In this document: piece by piece, positions 30,901 to 39,533 of the stretch
Layout of the letters: each line of letters starts with the position of its first letter
How positions within the stretch are numbered: the first letter of the stretch is position 1
DNA from: Paraburkholderia acidisoli
GTDB lineage: Bacteria > Pseudomonadota > Gammaproteobacteria > Burkholderiales > Burkholderiaceae
Direction: 5' to 3'
Length of the DNA: 64,000 nucleotides
Assembly (NCBI RefSeq): GCF_009789675.1
Contig: NZ_CP046915.1
Location: 1,178,001 to 1,242,000, forward strand
Notes under the pieces: model-generated
The model's input: only the letters and a program-made list of their open reading frames with translations
What the model was told of the DNA's origin: nothing
Database searches by the model: none
Made by a program: the position numbers and the translations under genes

Positions 30901-33900
30901 GGGCAGCCAGCAGGTCGCCTACACGCTCACGGCCACGGACATCGCGAACGGCACGGCGGCGGTCACGATTCCGAAGACGAGCCTGACCGCGCAGGGCGAC
31001 GGCACGGTGAACGTCACGGCGCACATCGGCACGTCCACGCAGCAGTCGAACACCTACGCGGTCGTGGTCGATCAGACGCCGCCCGGCGCGCCCACGGTGA
31101 ATTCGCTCGAAACCAACACCATCACGCCCACGGTCACGGGCAAGGCCACCGTACCGGCCGGCGACGTGCTCACGGTCACGCTCAACGGCACGACCTACAG
31201 CACCGCGACCGCCAACAGCCCGCTCACCTACAACGCGAGCACGGGCACGTGGTCGCTGGCGGTGCCTTCGTCGGCGGGACTGGCCGAAGGCGACTATCCG
31301 GTCACGGCAACGGTCACCGACGCGGCGGGCAACGCCACGTCGCGCAGCGGCGATCTCGACATCGTGCTGACGCCGCCCAAGGCGCCCACGGCGAACTCGC
31401 TCGACACCAACGTCCATACGCCCACGCTCACCGGCACGGTCACCATCGACCAGGGCGACTATCTGACCGTGACGGTCGGCGGCGTCACCTATACGGAAGG
31501 CCAGGGCGCGCTCACGCGCGTGGGCGGCAACTGGACGCTGACGATCCCGGCGGGCAACGCGCTGCCGGACGGCACCTATCCCGTCACGGCCACGACGCAC
31601 GACGGCGCGGGCAACGTCACCAACGGCACGGGCACGCTCATCATCGACACGACGCCGACTTCGGCGCCCACCGTGTCGATCACGACCGACGCGAACCACG
31701 ACGGCTGGCTGAACGCGGCGGAAGTGGGCAGCGCGACCACGGCGGCGGTGAAGGTCGGCTTGCCGACCAATGCCGTGGCGGGCGACGTGCTCACGCTCAC
31801 GTCGAACACCGGCGCGACGCAAACGCACACGCTGACCTCGACGGACATCGCGAACGGTTACTGGAACACGACCGAAACGCTGCCCGCGAACGGCAACGCG
31901 CTGCAGCTGAGCGCGACGGTCACGGACGCGGCGGGCAATGTCTCGCAGGCGGCGAACGCCGCGGCGACCGTCGATACGACGGCGCCGCTCGCGCCCGTGC
32001 TCACGATCACGACCGACGCGAACCAGGACGGCTATCTGAACGCGGCCGAAGTGGGCAACGCGAGCACGGCAACCGTGCTGATCGATCTGCCTGCGGGCAC
32101 GGTGGCGGGCGACGTCGTCACGCTCGTGTCGAACGGCACCTCGACGCAATACACGGTCAGCGCGCAGGATCTGACGAACGGGTATGTGAACGCGACGGTC
32201 GCGTTGCCCGCCTCGGGCAGCACGCTCGGCGAAAGCGCGACGATCACCGACGCGGCGGGCAACGTCTCGCTGGCGGCAACGGCTTCGGCCATTGTCGATA
32301 CGGTGGCGCCGCTGACGCCGACGATCGCGATCACGACCGACGCGAATCAGGACGGTTATCTGAACGCGGCGGAAGTGGGCAACGCGAGCACGGCGGCCGT
32401 GAAGATCGGTTTGCCGGCCAACGCGGCCGTGGGCGACGTGCTCACGCTCACCTCGAACACGGGCACCCCGACGACGCACACGCTGACCTCGGCGGATATC
32501 GCCAACGGCTACTGGAGCACGACGGAACCGCTGCCCGCGAACGGCAGCGCGTTGCAGGTGAGCGTGACGATCGCGGACACGGCGGGCAACGCATCGCAGG
32601 CGGCGGACGCCACGGCCACCGTCGATACGACCGTGCCCACGGCGCCCGGCGTCACGATCAGCACCGACGCGAACGGCGACGGCTATCTGAACGCGGCCGA
32701 GGTGGGCAACGCGACCACGGCGGCGGTAACGGTCGACTTGCCCGCGGGCGCGGCGGCGGGCGACGTGCTCACGCTCACGTCGAACACGGGCACCGTGCAG
32801 ACGGTCACGTTGAGCGCGACGGATATCGCCAACGGCTACTGGAGCACGACGGAACCGTTGCCCGCTAACGGCAGCGCGTTGCAGGTGAGCGCGACCCTCA
32901 CGGACGCGGCGGGCAATGTCTCGCAACCGGCCAGCGCGGCGGCGACGCTCGACACGACCGCACCCGCCGCGCCGACGGTCACGATCACGACCGACGGCAA
33001 CAGCGACGGCTACCTGAACGCGGCCGAAGTGGGCAACGCGACCACGGCGACCGTGCACATCGGCTTGCCGGCCGGCACGAACGTGGGCGATACGGTCACG
33101 CTCGACTCGAACGGTACCGCGACGCAATACACGGTCACGGCGCAAGACCTGACGAACGGCTATGTGAGCGCGACGGTGGCGCTGCCCGCCAACGGCAGCA
33201 CGCTCGACGAAACCGCGACCGTGACGGACGCGGCGGGCAACGCATCGCAGGCGGCCAATGCCGCGGCGCTGGTCGATACGACCGTGCCGCTCGCGCCCGG
33301 CATCACGATCACGACCGACGCGAATCAGGACGGTTATCTGAACGCGGCCGAGGTGGGCGGCGCGAGCACGGCGGCGGTGCAGATCGATCTGCCGGCGGGC
33401 GCGGCGGCGGGCGATACGATCACGCTCGTGTCGAACGGCACCGCCACGCAATACACGGTCACGGCGCAGGATTTGACGAACGGCTATCTGAGCGCGACGG
33501 TGGCGTTGCCCGCTTCGGGCGGCACGCTCACTGAATCCGCGACGCTCACCGACGCGGCGGGCAATGTCTCGCAGGCGGCAAGCGCCGCGGCGATCGTCGA
33601 TACGACTGCGCCTTTGGCACCGACCATCGCGATCACGACCGACACGAACCAGGACGGTTATCTGAACGCGGCCGAAGTGGGCAATGCGACCACGGCCACG
33701 GTACAAGTTGGCTTGCCCGCGAACGCGGTGGCGGGCGACGTGCTCACGCTCACGTCGAACACGGGCAACGTGCAAACGGTCGCGCTCACGGCAACGGATA
33801 TCGCGAATGGCTACTGGACCACGACGGAAGCGTTGCCCGCCGAAGGCAGCACGCTCCAGGTGAGCGCGACGGTGACCGACGCGGCGGGCAACGTCTCGCA

Positions 33901-36900
33901 GGCGGCGGACGCCGCGGCAACGGTCGATACGACCGCGACCGCCGCACCGGCCGTGACGATCGTCACCGACACGAATCAGGACGGGTATCTCAACGCGGCG
34001 GAAACCGGCGGTTCGCCCACGGCCACGGTGCAGATCGATCTGCCGGCCGGGACGAATGTCGGCGACACGGTCACGCTCACGTCGAACGGCACCGCGACGC
34101 AATACACGGTCAGCGCGCAGGATCTGACGAACGGCTATGTGAGCGCGACGGTCGCGTTGCCCGCCACGGGCAACACGCTCACCGAGACGGCCACGATCAC
34201 CGACGCGGCGGGCAACGTCTCGCAGGCAGCGAGCGCCGCGGCGATCGTCGATACGACCGCGCCTTTGGCACCGACCATCGCGATCACGACGGACACGAAC
34301 AACGACGGCTATCTGAACGCGGCGGAAGTGGGCAATGCGACCACGGCCACGGTACAAGTTGGCTTGCCCGCGAACGCCGTGGCGGGCGACGTGCTCACGC
34401 TCACGTCGAACACGGGCGCGACGCAAACGGTCACGCTGAGCGCGACGGATATCGCGAATGGCTACTGGACCACGACGGAGGCGCTGCCCGCCGAAGGCAG
34501 CGCGCTGCAAGTCAGCGCGACGGTGACCGACGCGGCGGGCAACGTCTCGCAAGCGGCGGATGCTGCGGCAACCGTCGACACGACCGCGCCGCTGGTGCCT
34601 GCGCTGACGATCACCACCGACGCGAACCAGGACGGTTATCTGAACGCGGCGGAAGTGGGCAACGGGACCACGGCCACGGTGCAGATCGATCTGCCCGCAG
34701 GCACGGTCGCGGGCGACACGATCACGCTCACGTCGAACGGCACCGCCACGCAATACACGGTCAGCGCGCAAGACCTGACGAACGGCTATCTGAGCGCGAC
34801 GGTCGCGTTGCCCGCCACGGGCAACACGCTCACTGAATCGGCGACGATCACCGACGCGGCGGGCAACGTCTCGCAGGCGGCAAGCGCCGCGGCGATTGTC
34901 GATACGACCGCGCCGCTGGCACCGACCATCGCGATCACAACCGACACGAACAACGACGGCTATCTGAACGCGGCCGAAGTGGGCAATGCGACCACGGCCA
35001 CGGTGCAAGTTGGCTTGCCCGCGAACGCGGTGGCGGGTGACGTGCTCACGCTCACGTCGAACACGGGCAACGTGCAAACGGTCGCGCTCACGGCAACGGA
35101 TATCGCGAACGGCTACTGGACGTCGACGGAGCCGCTGCCTGCGGACGGCAGCACGCTCCAGGTGAGCGCGACGGTGACCGACGCGGCGGGCAATGTCTCG
35201 CAAGCGGCGGATGCGGCGGCAACCGTCGACATGACCGCGCCTCTGGCGCCGACCATCGCCATCACGACCGACACGAACCAGGACGGCTGGCTGAACGCGG
35301 CCGAAGTGGGCAACGCGACCACGGCGGCCGTGAAGGTCGGTTTGCCGGCCGACGCCGTGGCGGGCGACGTGCTCACGCTCACGTCGAACACGGGCAATGT
35401 GCAAACGGTCGCGCTCACGGCAACGGATATCGCCAATGGCTACTGGACGTCGACGGAACCGCTGCCTGCGGACGGCAGCGCGTTGCAGGTGAGCGCGACG
35501 GTCACGGACGCGGCGGGCAACGTCTCGCAAGCGGCGGATGCCGCAGCGACCGTCGATACGACGGCGCCGCTCGTGCCCACGCTCACGATCACCACCGACG
35601 CGAACAACGACGGCTATCTGAATGCGGCGGAAGTGGGCAACGGGACCACGGCCACGGTGCAGATCGATCTGCCCGCCGGGACGGTGGAAGGCGACACGAT
35701 CACGCTCACCTCGAACGGCGTCGCGACGCAGTACACGGTGGGCGCGCAAGACCTCACGAACGGTTACGTGAACGCCACGGTCGCGCTGCCCGCCTCCGGC
35801 GCGACGCTCACCGAAACGGCCACGATCACCGACGCGGCGGGCAACGTCTCGCAGGCGGCGAACGCCGCGGCGATCGTCGATACGACCGCGCCTGCGGCGC
35901 CGACCATCGCCATCACGACCGACACGAACCAGGACGGCTGGCTGAACGCGGCCGAAGTGGGCAACGCGACCACGGCGGCCGTGAAGGTCGGTTTGCCGGC
36001 CGACGCGGTGGCGGGCGACGTGCTCACGCTCACGTCGAACACAGGCGCGACGCAGACGGTCGCGCTCACCGCGACGGATATCGCGAACGGCTACTGGACG
36101 TCGACGGAACCGCTGCCCGCCGACGGCAGCGCGTTGCAGGTGAGCGCGACGGTGACCGACGCGGCGGGCAACGTCTCGCAAGCGGCGGACGCCGCGGCAA
36201 CCGTCGATACGACGGCGCCGCTCGTGCCCACGCTCACGATCACCACCGACGCGAACAACGACGGCTATCTGAACGCGGCCGAAGTGGGCGACGCGAGCAC
36301 GGCCACGGTGCAGATCGATCTGCCCGCCGGGACGGTGGAAGGCGACACGATCACGCTCACCTCGAACGGCGTCGCGACGCAATACACGGTGGGCGCGCAA
36401 GACCTCACGAACGGCTATGTGAACGCGACGGTCGCGCTGCCCGCCTCGGGCGCGACGCTCACCGAAACGGCCACGATCACCGACGCGGCGGGCAACGTCT
36501 CGCAGGCTGCCAACGCCGCGGCGATCGTCGATACGACGGTGCCCGGGGCGCCGTCCGTCACGATCACGACCGACGCCAATCGCGACGGTTACCTGAACGC
36601 GGCCGAGGTCGGCGACTCGACCACGGCCACGGTGCAGATCGGTCTGCCGGCGGGCACGGTGGCGGGCGACACGATCACGCTGGAGTCGAACGGCGTATCG
36701 ACGCAATACACGGTGGGCGCGCAGGATCTCGCGAACGGCTACGTGAGCGCGACCGTTGCGTTGCCGTCGAGCGGCGAAACGCTCAGCGAAACCGCCACCG
36801 TCACGGACGCCGCGGGCAACGTCTCGCAGGCGGGCGCGGCGTCGGCGGCCGTGGATACGGTCGTGCCGGGCGCGCCCACGGTCACGGTCACGACCGACGC

Positions 36901-38155
36901 GAACCACGACGGCTATCTGAACGCCACGGAAGTGGGCAGTTCGAGCACGGCCACGGTGCAGATCGGCCTGCCGGCGGGCACGGTGGCGGGCGACACGATC
37001 ACGCTCACCTCGAACGGCGTATCGACGCAATACACGGTGGGCGCGCAGGATCTCGCGAACGGTTACCTGAACGCCAGCGTGACCCTGCCCGCGAGCGGCG
37101 CCACGCTCACAGAAACCGCGAGCATCACCGACGCGGCGGGCAACAAGTCGGCCGATTCCGGCGCCGCGACGGTAATCGTGGATACGGCGGCCCCCGCCGC
37201 GCCCACGGTCACCCCGCTCCTGACGACCGACACGCAGCCCACGCTCAGCGGCACGTTCGACGCCGCCGACGCGGCGGGCGGTTTCAGCGTCACCGTGAAC
37301 GGCCACACCTACACGCTCGGCAGCAACGATCCCGCGTTGACCGTCAACGGCAACGCGTGGAGCCTGAATCTCGCCACGGCGGGTCTCACGCTGCCGTCGG
37401 GCTCCTCGTGGACGGTGACGGTGGCCGTGACGGACGAGGCGGGCAACACGAGCGAGGGCAGCGGCACGGTGCAGATCGGCGCGGTGCCCACCTTGACCCA
37501 GCAGCGCGTGGCCGACACCACGGCGTCTTCGCCGTGGGTCGCCGGTCGCCCCACGGCCTCGGCGGTGAATCTCACGACCGCGAGCACGAGCAGCGCGGTC
37601 GACAGCGATCTGCCCACCCTGGCGGTGGGCTGGAGCCCCGCGAAGATCGAGATTCCGGAGTACGTGGCGGACACGCGTCTCTACGACGTCTACACGCCGA
37701 AGGACGAAGGCGCGATCCAGATTCCGGTGATTCCGGCGCTCGACGCGCGCCTGATCGTGTTCCACGGCGTGCCGGATCAGGACTTCGACTCGGGCACCGT
37801 GGTGCGCTTCCGCCTGCCCGGCGACGCGTTCGCGAGCACGACGCCGGACGCCGCCGTGCGTATCTGGGCCGAACGCAGCGACGGCGGTCCGCTGCCCGCG
37901 TGGCTGCATTTCAACCCGACCACGGGCGAGTTCACGGGCAAGGCGCCGCTCGACGCGCCGCCCGAGGTCGTGGTGCATGTGATCGCGCGCGACAACCACG
38001 GCCACAAGGCCGAGACGACGTTCCGCATCAAGATTCACGGCGACGAACGCGCGGTGAAGGGGCGCCAGAGCCTGAGCGAAAAGCTGCGCCAGTCGCACGC
38101 CGCGCCGGCGCGCCAGGCGGTGCCGGTCAATCCGCGAGTGAGTGGTCATGCTTGA
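24926..38155 (+). CDS. Giant 4409-aa LEPR-XLL-like/DUF4347 Ig-repeat protein with EF-hand repeats
   Basis: This is presumably a cell-surface or secreted adhesin/matrix protein. The N-terminus is Lys/Pro/Ala-rich without a Sec signal and holds LEQRFMYDGAA (45-55), like the LEPR-XLL sorting motif. DUF4347 spans about 137-298, including the YGCD motif. Ig-like and SwmB-like domains follow to about 640. A DUF6923-like propeller covers about 830-1085 and a GEVED domain about 1092-1305 (DFGDAPDSYG…DGDVQDYAIQV). More Ig-like domains run to 2249. Seventeen Ig-like repeats of about 108 residues cover 2250-4094, each holding a loop of type D-x-N-x-D-G-Y/W-L-N-A-A/T-E. A final Ig domain and a cadherin-like putative-Ig domain (about 4255-4375) end the protein. 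There is no RTX nonapeptide and no autotransporter barrel. Its stop overlaps the next gene by 8 bp. The N-terminal codons follow GAGGATAGGG. Confidence 0.9.
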   Translation: MPISRAPKSKPATKLAGDVTAPAALKPAAKPLAGVKGSGPAPLVLEQRFMYDGAAVASAVQAHVHDVWRHAEHTTPAETVASRTTEPAAAAATGATTASAASTTANAEAPVRETSAAASRDVSSSASASASSSGNAIAFVDTNVSNWQQLVAGISPNIKVVLLNDNESGITQIVDALQGQHDLSAIYIVGHGAQGAAEIGGTVLTTANLASYESELAQIGKSVAAGGSVLLYGCDVAQGQAGETFVTDLSELTHTTVAASSNETGSAQAGGDWTLEYSTGTVTAGPLLTERGEADYLGVLQAPTVQSIILQTPSYSETNADSVTFLVTFSESVKNVTGDAFTFTSDSVSGGTVQLVTAVAGSNGTQYEVTIGNLAKLSGSLTLDVSQTGYRTVTSADGTNTALISNGLLVEGSANDQSFELVHTISTPTVTGLLTSTGAQGDSGVSASDFLTNNSHLQFTGSADAGDTIQVTLDGRVIGQTTVQSNGTWTFDYSGTSIADGSHTLAVTASDKAGNMADSAAQTLIVDTASPAVQSASANGSLVTLSVAEANTLGFALDTGSVPAASSFTVMDNGVAKEVSGVQVSASGTVLIQLKTTVSAGDTVTVGYTSPGASSTIKDAAGNAMTSFNAITVTNTTTNGSGPSISGVGGSTWYNLSGAPSLVFVTSQDAQSAGTATLQTGTTAAESLKIVDGDPNAWLLSATITISSGKQTGDVLSVLGSLPSGITANYANGVLTLTGPATIATYQQVINEVAFSTTSTAQNTARVIGLTVQDSRSLTGSTGGASASGTVTSGMVGLPAATALGSNSVTMNVVGASFGAGNSTTAYLVAGGSLYGVNLVMDTLTPIKSSITSDTLNGMGFNALTGLLYASDNTKHQVVSIDANGTVTLIGPAYGNDANAPSSNFTSNAADVGPDGVLYLFDTSGDKTIYRLDVNPTSQFYLQWLPKITLSQSITTVDIAFNPVNNTIYAVSSTGVLWSISPSATSATWTATSLGAVSNVTLGQNNSASFPMQYFDENGYFYFTSGGGTNGQATLYRVDLSKGPTTATDAQNDHSLTATRLTAQMLTSSGAISTSNLPNSGDAARISTVDLDFGDAPDSYGTTLANNGARDNQLGNQTYFGSTAPTGNQGDGNATALSSGTSSSTGLTTYEYSGTTVSGSNLSEGVVTVVGNSAVTSWTPLEDGMTTYSVTVNVSNTGSTPAVVVGWIDFSGTGKFTLADAASATVAAGTVNGTVTLTWTIPGGETLAAGTTIYARFRVATNAASAAYGVNWAQAATDGKGTGANTLDSRSVGALMDGDVQDYAIQVLAANTAPPTVTFAPITSPRSSDVGTETITFTQTVGSQSLPENVTGVTIGDFTLTKTVDGVTQTISLAGATLTGSGSTYTISGLDALTKSEGTYTLSLNSNATSIVDAQGTAVVVSNPAQSVTFEVVTTAPTIDLAPANASAPDYTAVSASGAAVSLTDVAAGDAGVVTDSSVDGAGQLTQLALTVSGARDGSSETLNFGGTAIAVNASGSQTSLTVGGVTVNVTYASGAFTITSASGGTFTTAQAQSILNAITYSDGANYHGTSDVTAGARTIAVTATNVAGITSTAVETTIDVTATTAAPAPVITSVSDSSLTNGTYLAGTTTPTISGTAEPGSTVNIYVTENGTTVSIGTVTADANGAWSIADSGAPLASDGSSATVTAIATNASGLASASSPVVSVAYDANLPAITSMTNTDSHGSDYNTANTTFVTNDSGNTLEFSGTATANQTVTLALTNSSGGTVTTGTATADATGHWTSSVLVPGSLADGNYTLTASTGQGAQQVQVSQAVKVDSTPPALTAYTPSQSSSGTNVSYGAANTASGVAVSSTLVLTFTEPVSGVAGGTITLSDGTHTQTYTIGGAGVTVSGSTISIVPSSYLDAGASYTVTVAAGAVKDAAGNANAASHVAFATASSTPPLVTDVVANATHLDVAQNGVINAAAAAQGTTVDVSLAGTGATAGQTLYVNWGSQQVAYTLTATDIANGTAAVTIPKTSLTAQGDGTVNVTAHIGTSTQQSNTYAVVVDQTPPGAPTVNSLETNTITPTVTGKATVPAGDVLTVTLNGTTYSTATANSPLTYNASTGTWSLAVPSSAGLAEGDYPVTATVTDAAGNATSRSGDLDIVLTPPKAPTANSLDTNVHTPTLTGTVTIDQGDYLTVTVGGVTYTEGQGALTRVGGNWTLTIPAGNALPDGTYPVTATTHDGAGNVTNGTGTLIIDTTPTSAPTVSITTDANHDGWLNAAEVGSATTAAVKVGLPTNAVAGDVLTLTSNTGATQTHTLTSTDIANGYWNTTETLPANGNALQLSATVTDAAGNVSQAANAAATVDTTAPLAPVLTITTDANQDGYLNAAEVGNASTATVLIDLPAGTVAGDVVTLVSNGTSTQYTVSAQDLTNGYVNATVALPASGSTLGESATITDAAGNVSLAATASAIVDTVAPLTPTIAITTDANQDGYLNAAEVGNASTAAVKIGLPANAAVGDVLTLTSNTGTPTTHTLTSADIANGYWSTTEPLPANGSALQVSVTIADTAGNASQAADATATVDTTVPTAPGVTISTDANGDGYLNAAEVGNATTAAVTVDLPAGAAAGDVLTLTSNTGTVQTVTLSATDIANGYWSTTEPLPANGSALQVSATLTDAAGNVSQPASAAATLDTTAPAAPTVTITTDGNSDGYLNAAEVGNATTATVHIGLPAGTNVGDTVTLDSNGTATQYTVTAQDLTNGYVSATVALPANGSTLDETATVTDAAGNASQAANAAALVDTTVPLAPGITITTDANQDGYLNAAEVGGASTAAVQIDLPAGAAAGDTITLVSNGTATQYTVTAQDLTNGYLSATVALPASGGTLTESATLTDAAGNVSQAASAAAIVDTTAPLAPTIAITTDTNQDGYLNAAEVGNATTATVQVGLPANAVAGDVLTLTSNTGNVQTVALTATDIANGYWTTTEALPAEGSTLQVSATVTDAAGNVSQAADAAATVDTTATAAPAVTIVTDTNQDGYLNAAETGGSPTATVQIDLPAGTNVGDTVTLTSNGTATQYTVSAQDLTNGYVSATVALPATGNTLTETATITDAAGNVSQAASAAAIVDTTAPLAPTIAITTDTNNDGYLNAAEVGNATTATVQVGLPANAVAGDVLTLTSNTGATQTVTLSATDIANGYWTTTEALPAEGSALQVSATVTDAAGNVSQAADAAATVDTTAPLVPALTITTDANQDGYLNAAEVGNGTTATVQIDLPAGTVAGDTITLTSNGTATQYTVSAQDLTNGYLSATVALPATGNTLTESATITDAAGNVSQAASAAAIVDTTAPLAPTIAITTDTNNDGYLNAAEVGNATTATVQVGLPANAVAGDVLTLTSNTGNVQTVALTATDIANGYWTSTEPLPADGSTLQVSATVTDAAGNVSQAADAAATVDMTAPLAPTIAITTDTNQDGWLNAAEVGNATTAAVKVGLPADAVAGDVLTLTSNTGNVQTVALTATDIANGYWTSTEPLPADGSALQVSATVTDAAGNVSQAADAAATVDTTAPLVPTLTITTDANNDGYLNAAEVGNGTTATVQIDLPAGTVEGDTITLTSNGVATQYTVGAQDLTNGYVNATVALPASGATLTETATITDAAGNVSQAANAAAIVDTTAPAAPTIAITTDTNQDGWLNAAEVGNATTAAVKVGLPADAVAGDVLTLTSNTGATQTVALTATDIANGYWTSTEPLPADGSALQVSATVTDAAGNVSQAADAAATVDTTAPLVPTLTITTDANNDGYLNAAEVGDASTATVQIDLPAGTVEGDTITLTSNGVATQYTVGAQDLTNGYVNATVALPASGATLTETATITDAAGNVSQAANAAAIVDTTVPGAPSVTITTDANRDGYLNAAEVGDSTTATVQIGLPAGTVAGDTITLESNGVSTQYTVGAQDLANGYVSATVALPSSGETLSETATVTDAAGNVSQAGAASAAVDTVVPGAPTVTVTTDANHDGYLNATEVGSSSTATVQIGLPAGTVAGDTITLTSNGVSTQYTVGAQDLANGYLNASVTLPASGATLTETASITDAAGNKSADSGAATVIVDTAAPAAPTVTPLLTTDTQPTLSGTFDAADAAGGFSVTVNGHTYTLGSNDPALTVNGNAWSLNLATAGLTLPSGSSWTVTVAVTDEAGNTSEGSGTVQIGAVPTLTQQRVADTTASSPWVAGRPTASAVNLTTASTSSAVDSDLPTLAVGWSPAKIEIPEYVADTRLYDVYTPKDEGAIQIPVIPALDARLIVFHGVPDQDFDSGTVVRFRLPGDAFASTTPDAAVRIWAERSDGGPLPAWLHFNPTTGEFTGKAPLDAPPEVVVHVIARDNHGHKAETTFRIKIHGDERAVKGRQSLSEKLRQSHAAPARQAVPVNPRVSGHA
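31673..37207 (+). repeat. 17 tandem Ig/EF-hand repeats of about 325 bp
   Basis: Seventeen direct repeats encode about 107-109 residues each. Two subtypes are seen. Type A has SNTG…TDIANGYW…ALQVSATVTDAAGN (repeats 1, 3, 4, 7, 9, 11, 12, 14). Type B has SNG.ATQYTV.AQDL.NGYV.ATVALPASG (repeats 2, 5, 6, 8, 10, 13, 15, 16, 17). They partly alternate as A-B pairs. The units at 35255-35905 and 35906-36556 are two nearly identical 651-bp A-B pairs, pointing to recent duplication. Confidence 0.92.
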
Positions 38156-39533
38156 CGAAGGCAGGGTGGGCCAGCAGCTGATGACGCTGCTGGGCCTGAT
38201 GAAGCGGGCGCGCGACGCGGGCACGACGGCGGAAATGTCGTTCATGCTCGTGAACGACACGCGTGCGCTGGCGGTGTATCGGCAGGCCGCGCTGTGGTTC
38301 GCCGAAGGCGGCGTGCAGGCGCTCTCCGGCGTGATCCAGCCGGAAGCCAACGCGCCGTACGTGCACTGGCTCGAACGCGTGTGCGCGCAGTTCAGCAAGA
38401 CGTATTCGGAGCAACCCACGCTGGTCTCGGCGGCGAGCCTCACGCAGGACGACGCGCGCGAATGGGCCGACTGGCTGCCCGAGTACGGCCTGTGGCTGCC
38501 GGTGAGCTTGCCGGGCGAGGCGGCGCCGGGCGGGCGGGCCGCGCACGGCGGACTGCTGCTGGCGGGCGACAGCGTCTGGCCGGCGGAAACGGTCTCGCTG
38601 CTGCAGGAATGGGTCGATGCGTGGAGCCAGTCGTGGCAGGCGCGTCAGCGCCAGGCGTCGTGGTCGTGGCGGCGCGTGCGCGACGCGCTGCTGGGCGCCT
38701 GGAGAACCCGCGCGGCCGTGCCGTGGTGGAAGCAGCCGCGCCTGCGCTGGCTGGCCGGTATCGCCGTGGTGCTGCTGTTTCCCGTGCGCCTGACCGTGCT
38801 CGCGCCGGGTGAACTCGTGCCCGCGCATCCGGCCGTGATCCGCGCGCCGCTCGACGGCGTGATCGAGCAATTCGACGTGAAGCCCAACGCGGTCGTGAAG
38901 GCGGGGCAGCCGCTGTTCCGTTTCGACGAAGCCGCCATCACCGCGCGCCGCGACACCGCCGCGCAGCAACTGGCCGCGGCGGAAGCCGAATATCGCGCGG
39001 CGGCGCAGGACGCGCTCGCCGACGACAAGTCGCGCAATCAACTGGCCACGCTGCTCGGCAAGGTCGAGGAAAAGCGCGCCGACGCGACCTACTACAACGA
39101 GCAATACACGCGCTCGCACGTGGTCGCGCCGAGCGGGGGCATCGCCATGGTCGACGATCCGACCGACTGGATCGGCAAGCCCGTGCAGACCGGCGAGCGC
39201 ATCATGAGCATCGCCGCACCCGACGACAAGGAAGTGGAAATCTGGCTGCCGCTCGGCGAAGCCATCGACCTGCCGCCGGGCGCCGAGGTGAAGCTGTACC
39301 TCGCGGCCAGCCCGCTTTCGGCGGTCACGGCGCGTGTGCGCTACGTGGCCTACGAGTCGCAGGTGCAGCCGGACGGCCTGTACGCCTACCGCGTGCGCGC
39401 GACGCTCGACGGCGCCAGCTCGCAGCGGGTGGGCGAGAAGGGTACCGCGAAGCTCTACGGCGGCCACGTGCCGTTCGTCTATTGGGTGCTGCGCCGCCCG
39501 CTCGCGGTGATCCGGCAACGGATCGGGCTATGA
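38148..39533 (+). CDS. Inner-membrane adaptor with soluble N-terminal (GAF-like) domain and HlyD-type lipoyl domain
   Basis: A 461-residue protein of unusual build. About 185 soluble residues come first (MLDEGRVGQQLMTLLGLMKRARDAGTT…), GAF-like by eye. One transmembrane helix follows at about 198-214 (WLAGIAVVLLFPVRLTVLAPG), then a periplasmic adaptor with lipoyl halves (VIRAPLDGVIEQFDVKPNAVVKAGQPLFRFD and RSHVVAPSGGIAMVDD) and a beta-barrel region. It starts inside the last codons of the giant gene (ATG 38148, 8-bp overlap) and ends overlapping the M50 gene by four bases. This tight coupling says the three products work together. A GTG at 38142 is an alternative start. Confidence 0.85.
   Translation: MLDEGRVGQQLMTLLGLMKRARDAGTTAEMSFMLVNDTRALAVYRQAALWFAEGGVQALSGVIQPEANAPYVHWLERVCAQFSKTYSEQPTLVSAASLTQDDAREWADWLPEYGLWLPVSLPGEAAPGGRAAHGGLLLAGDSVWPAETVSLLQEWVDAWSQSWQARQRQASWSWRRVRDALLGAWRTRAAVPWWKQPRLRWLAGIAVVLLFPVRLTVLAPGELVPAHPAVIRAPLDGVIEQFDVKPNAVVKAGQPLFRFDEAAITARRDTAAQQLAAAEAEYRAAAQDALADDKSRNQLATLLGKVEEKRADATYYNEQYTRSHVVAPSGGIAMVDDPTDWIGKPVQTGERIMSIAAPDDKEVEIWLPLGEAIDLPPGAEVKLYLAASPLSAVTARVRYVAYESQVQPDGLYAYRVRATLDGASSQRVGEKGTAKLYGGHVPFVYWVLRRPLAVIRQRIGL

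Noticed and set aside
24926..38155. RTX adhesin (LapA-like) secreted by a type 1 system
   Set aside because: No GGxGxDxxx nonapeptide block, no C-terminal RTX signal and no LapB-type ABC gene in the operon; the calcium sites are EF-hand loops.
24896..38443. An uninterrupted 4515-codon ORF on the minus strand across the giant gene
   Set aside because: It is the antisense shadow of a GC-rich, Ala/Thr/Val-rich repeat gene. Its product is an implausible Arg/Gly/His-rich sequence, while the plus frame has clear domains and overlaps its neighbours in register.
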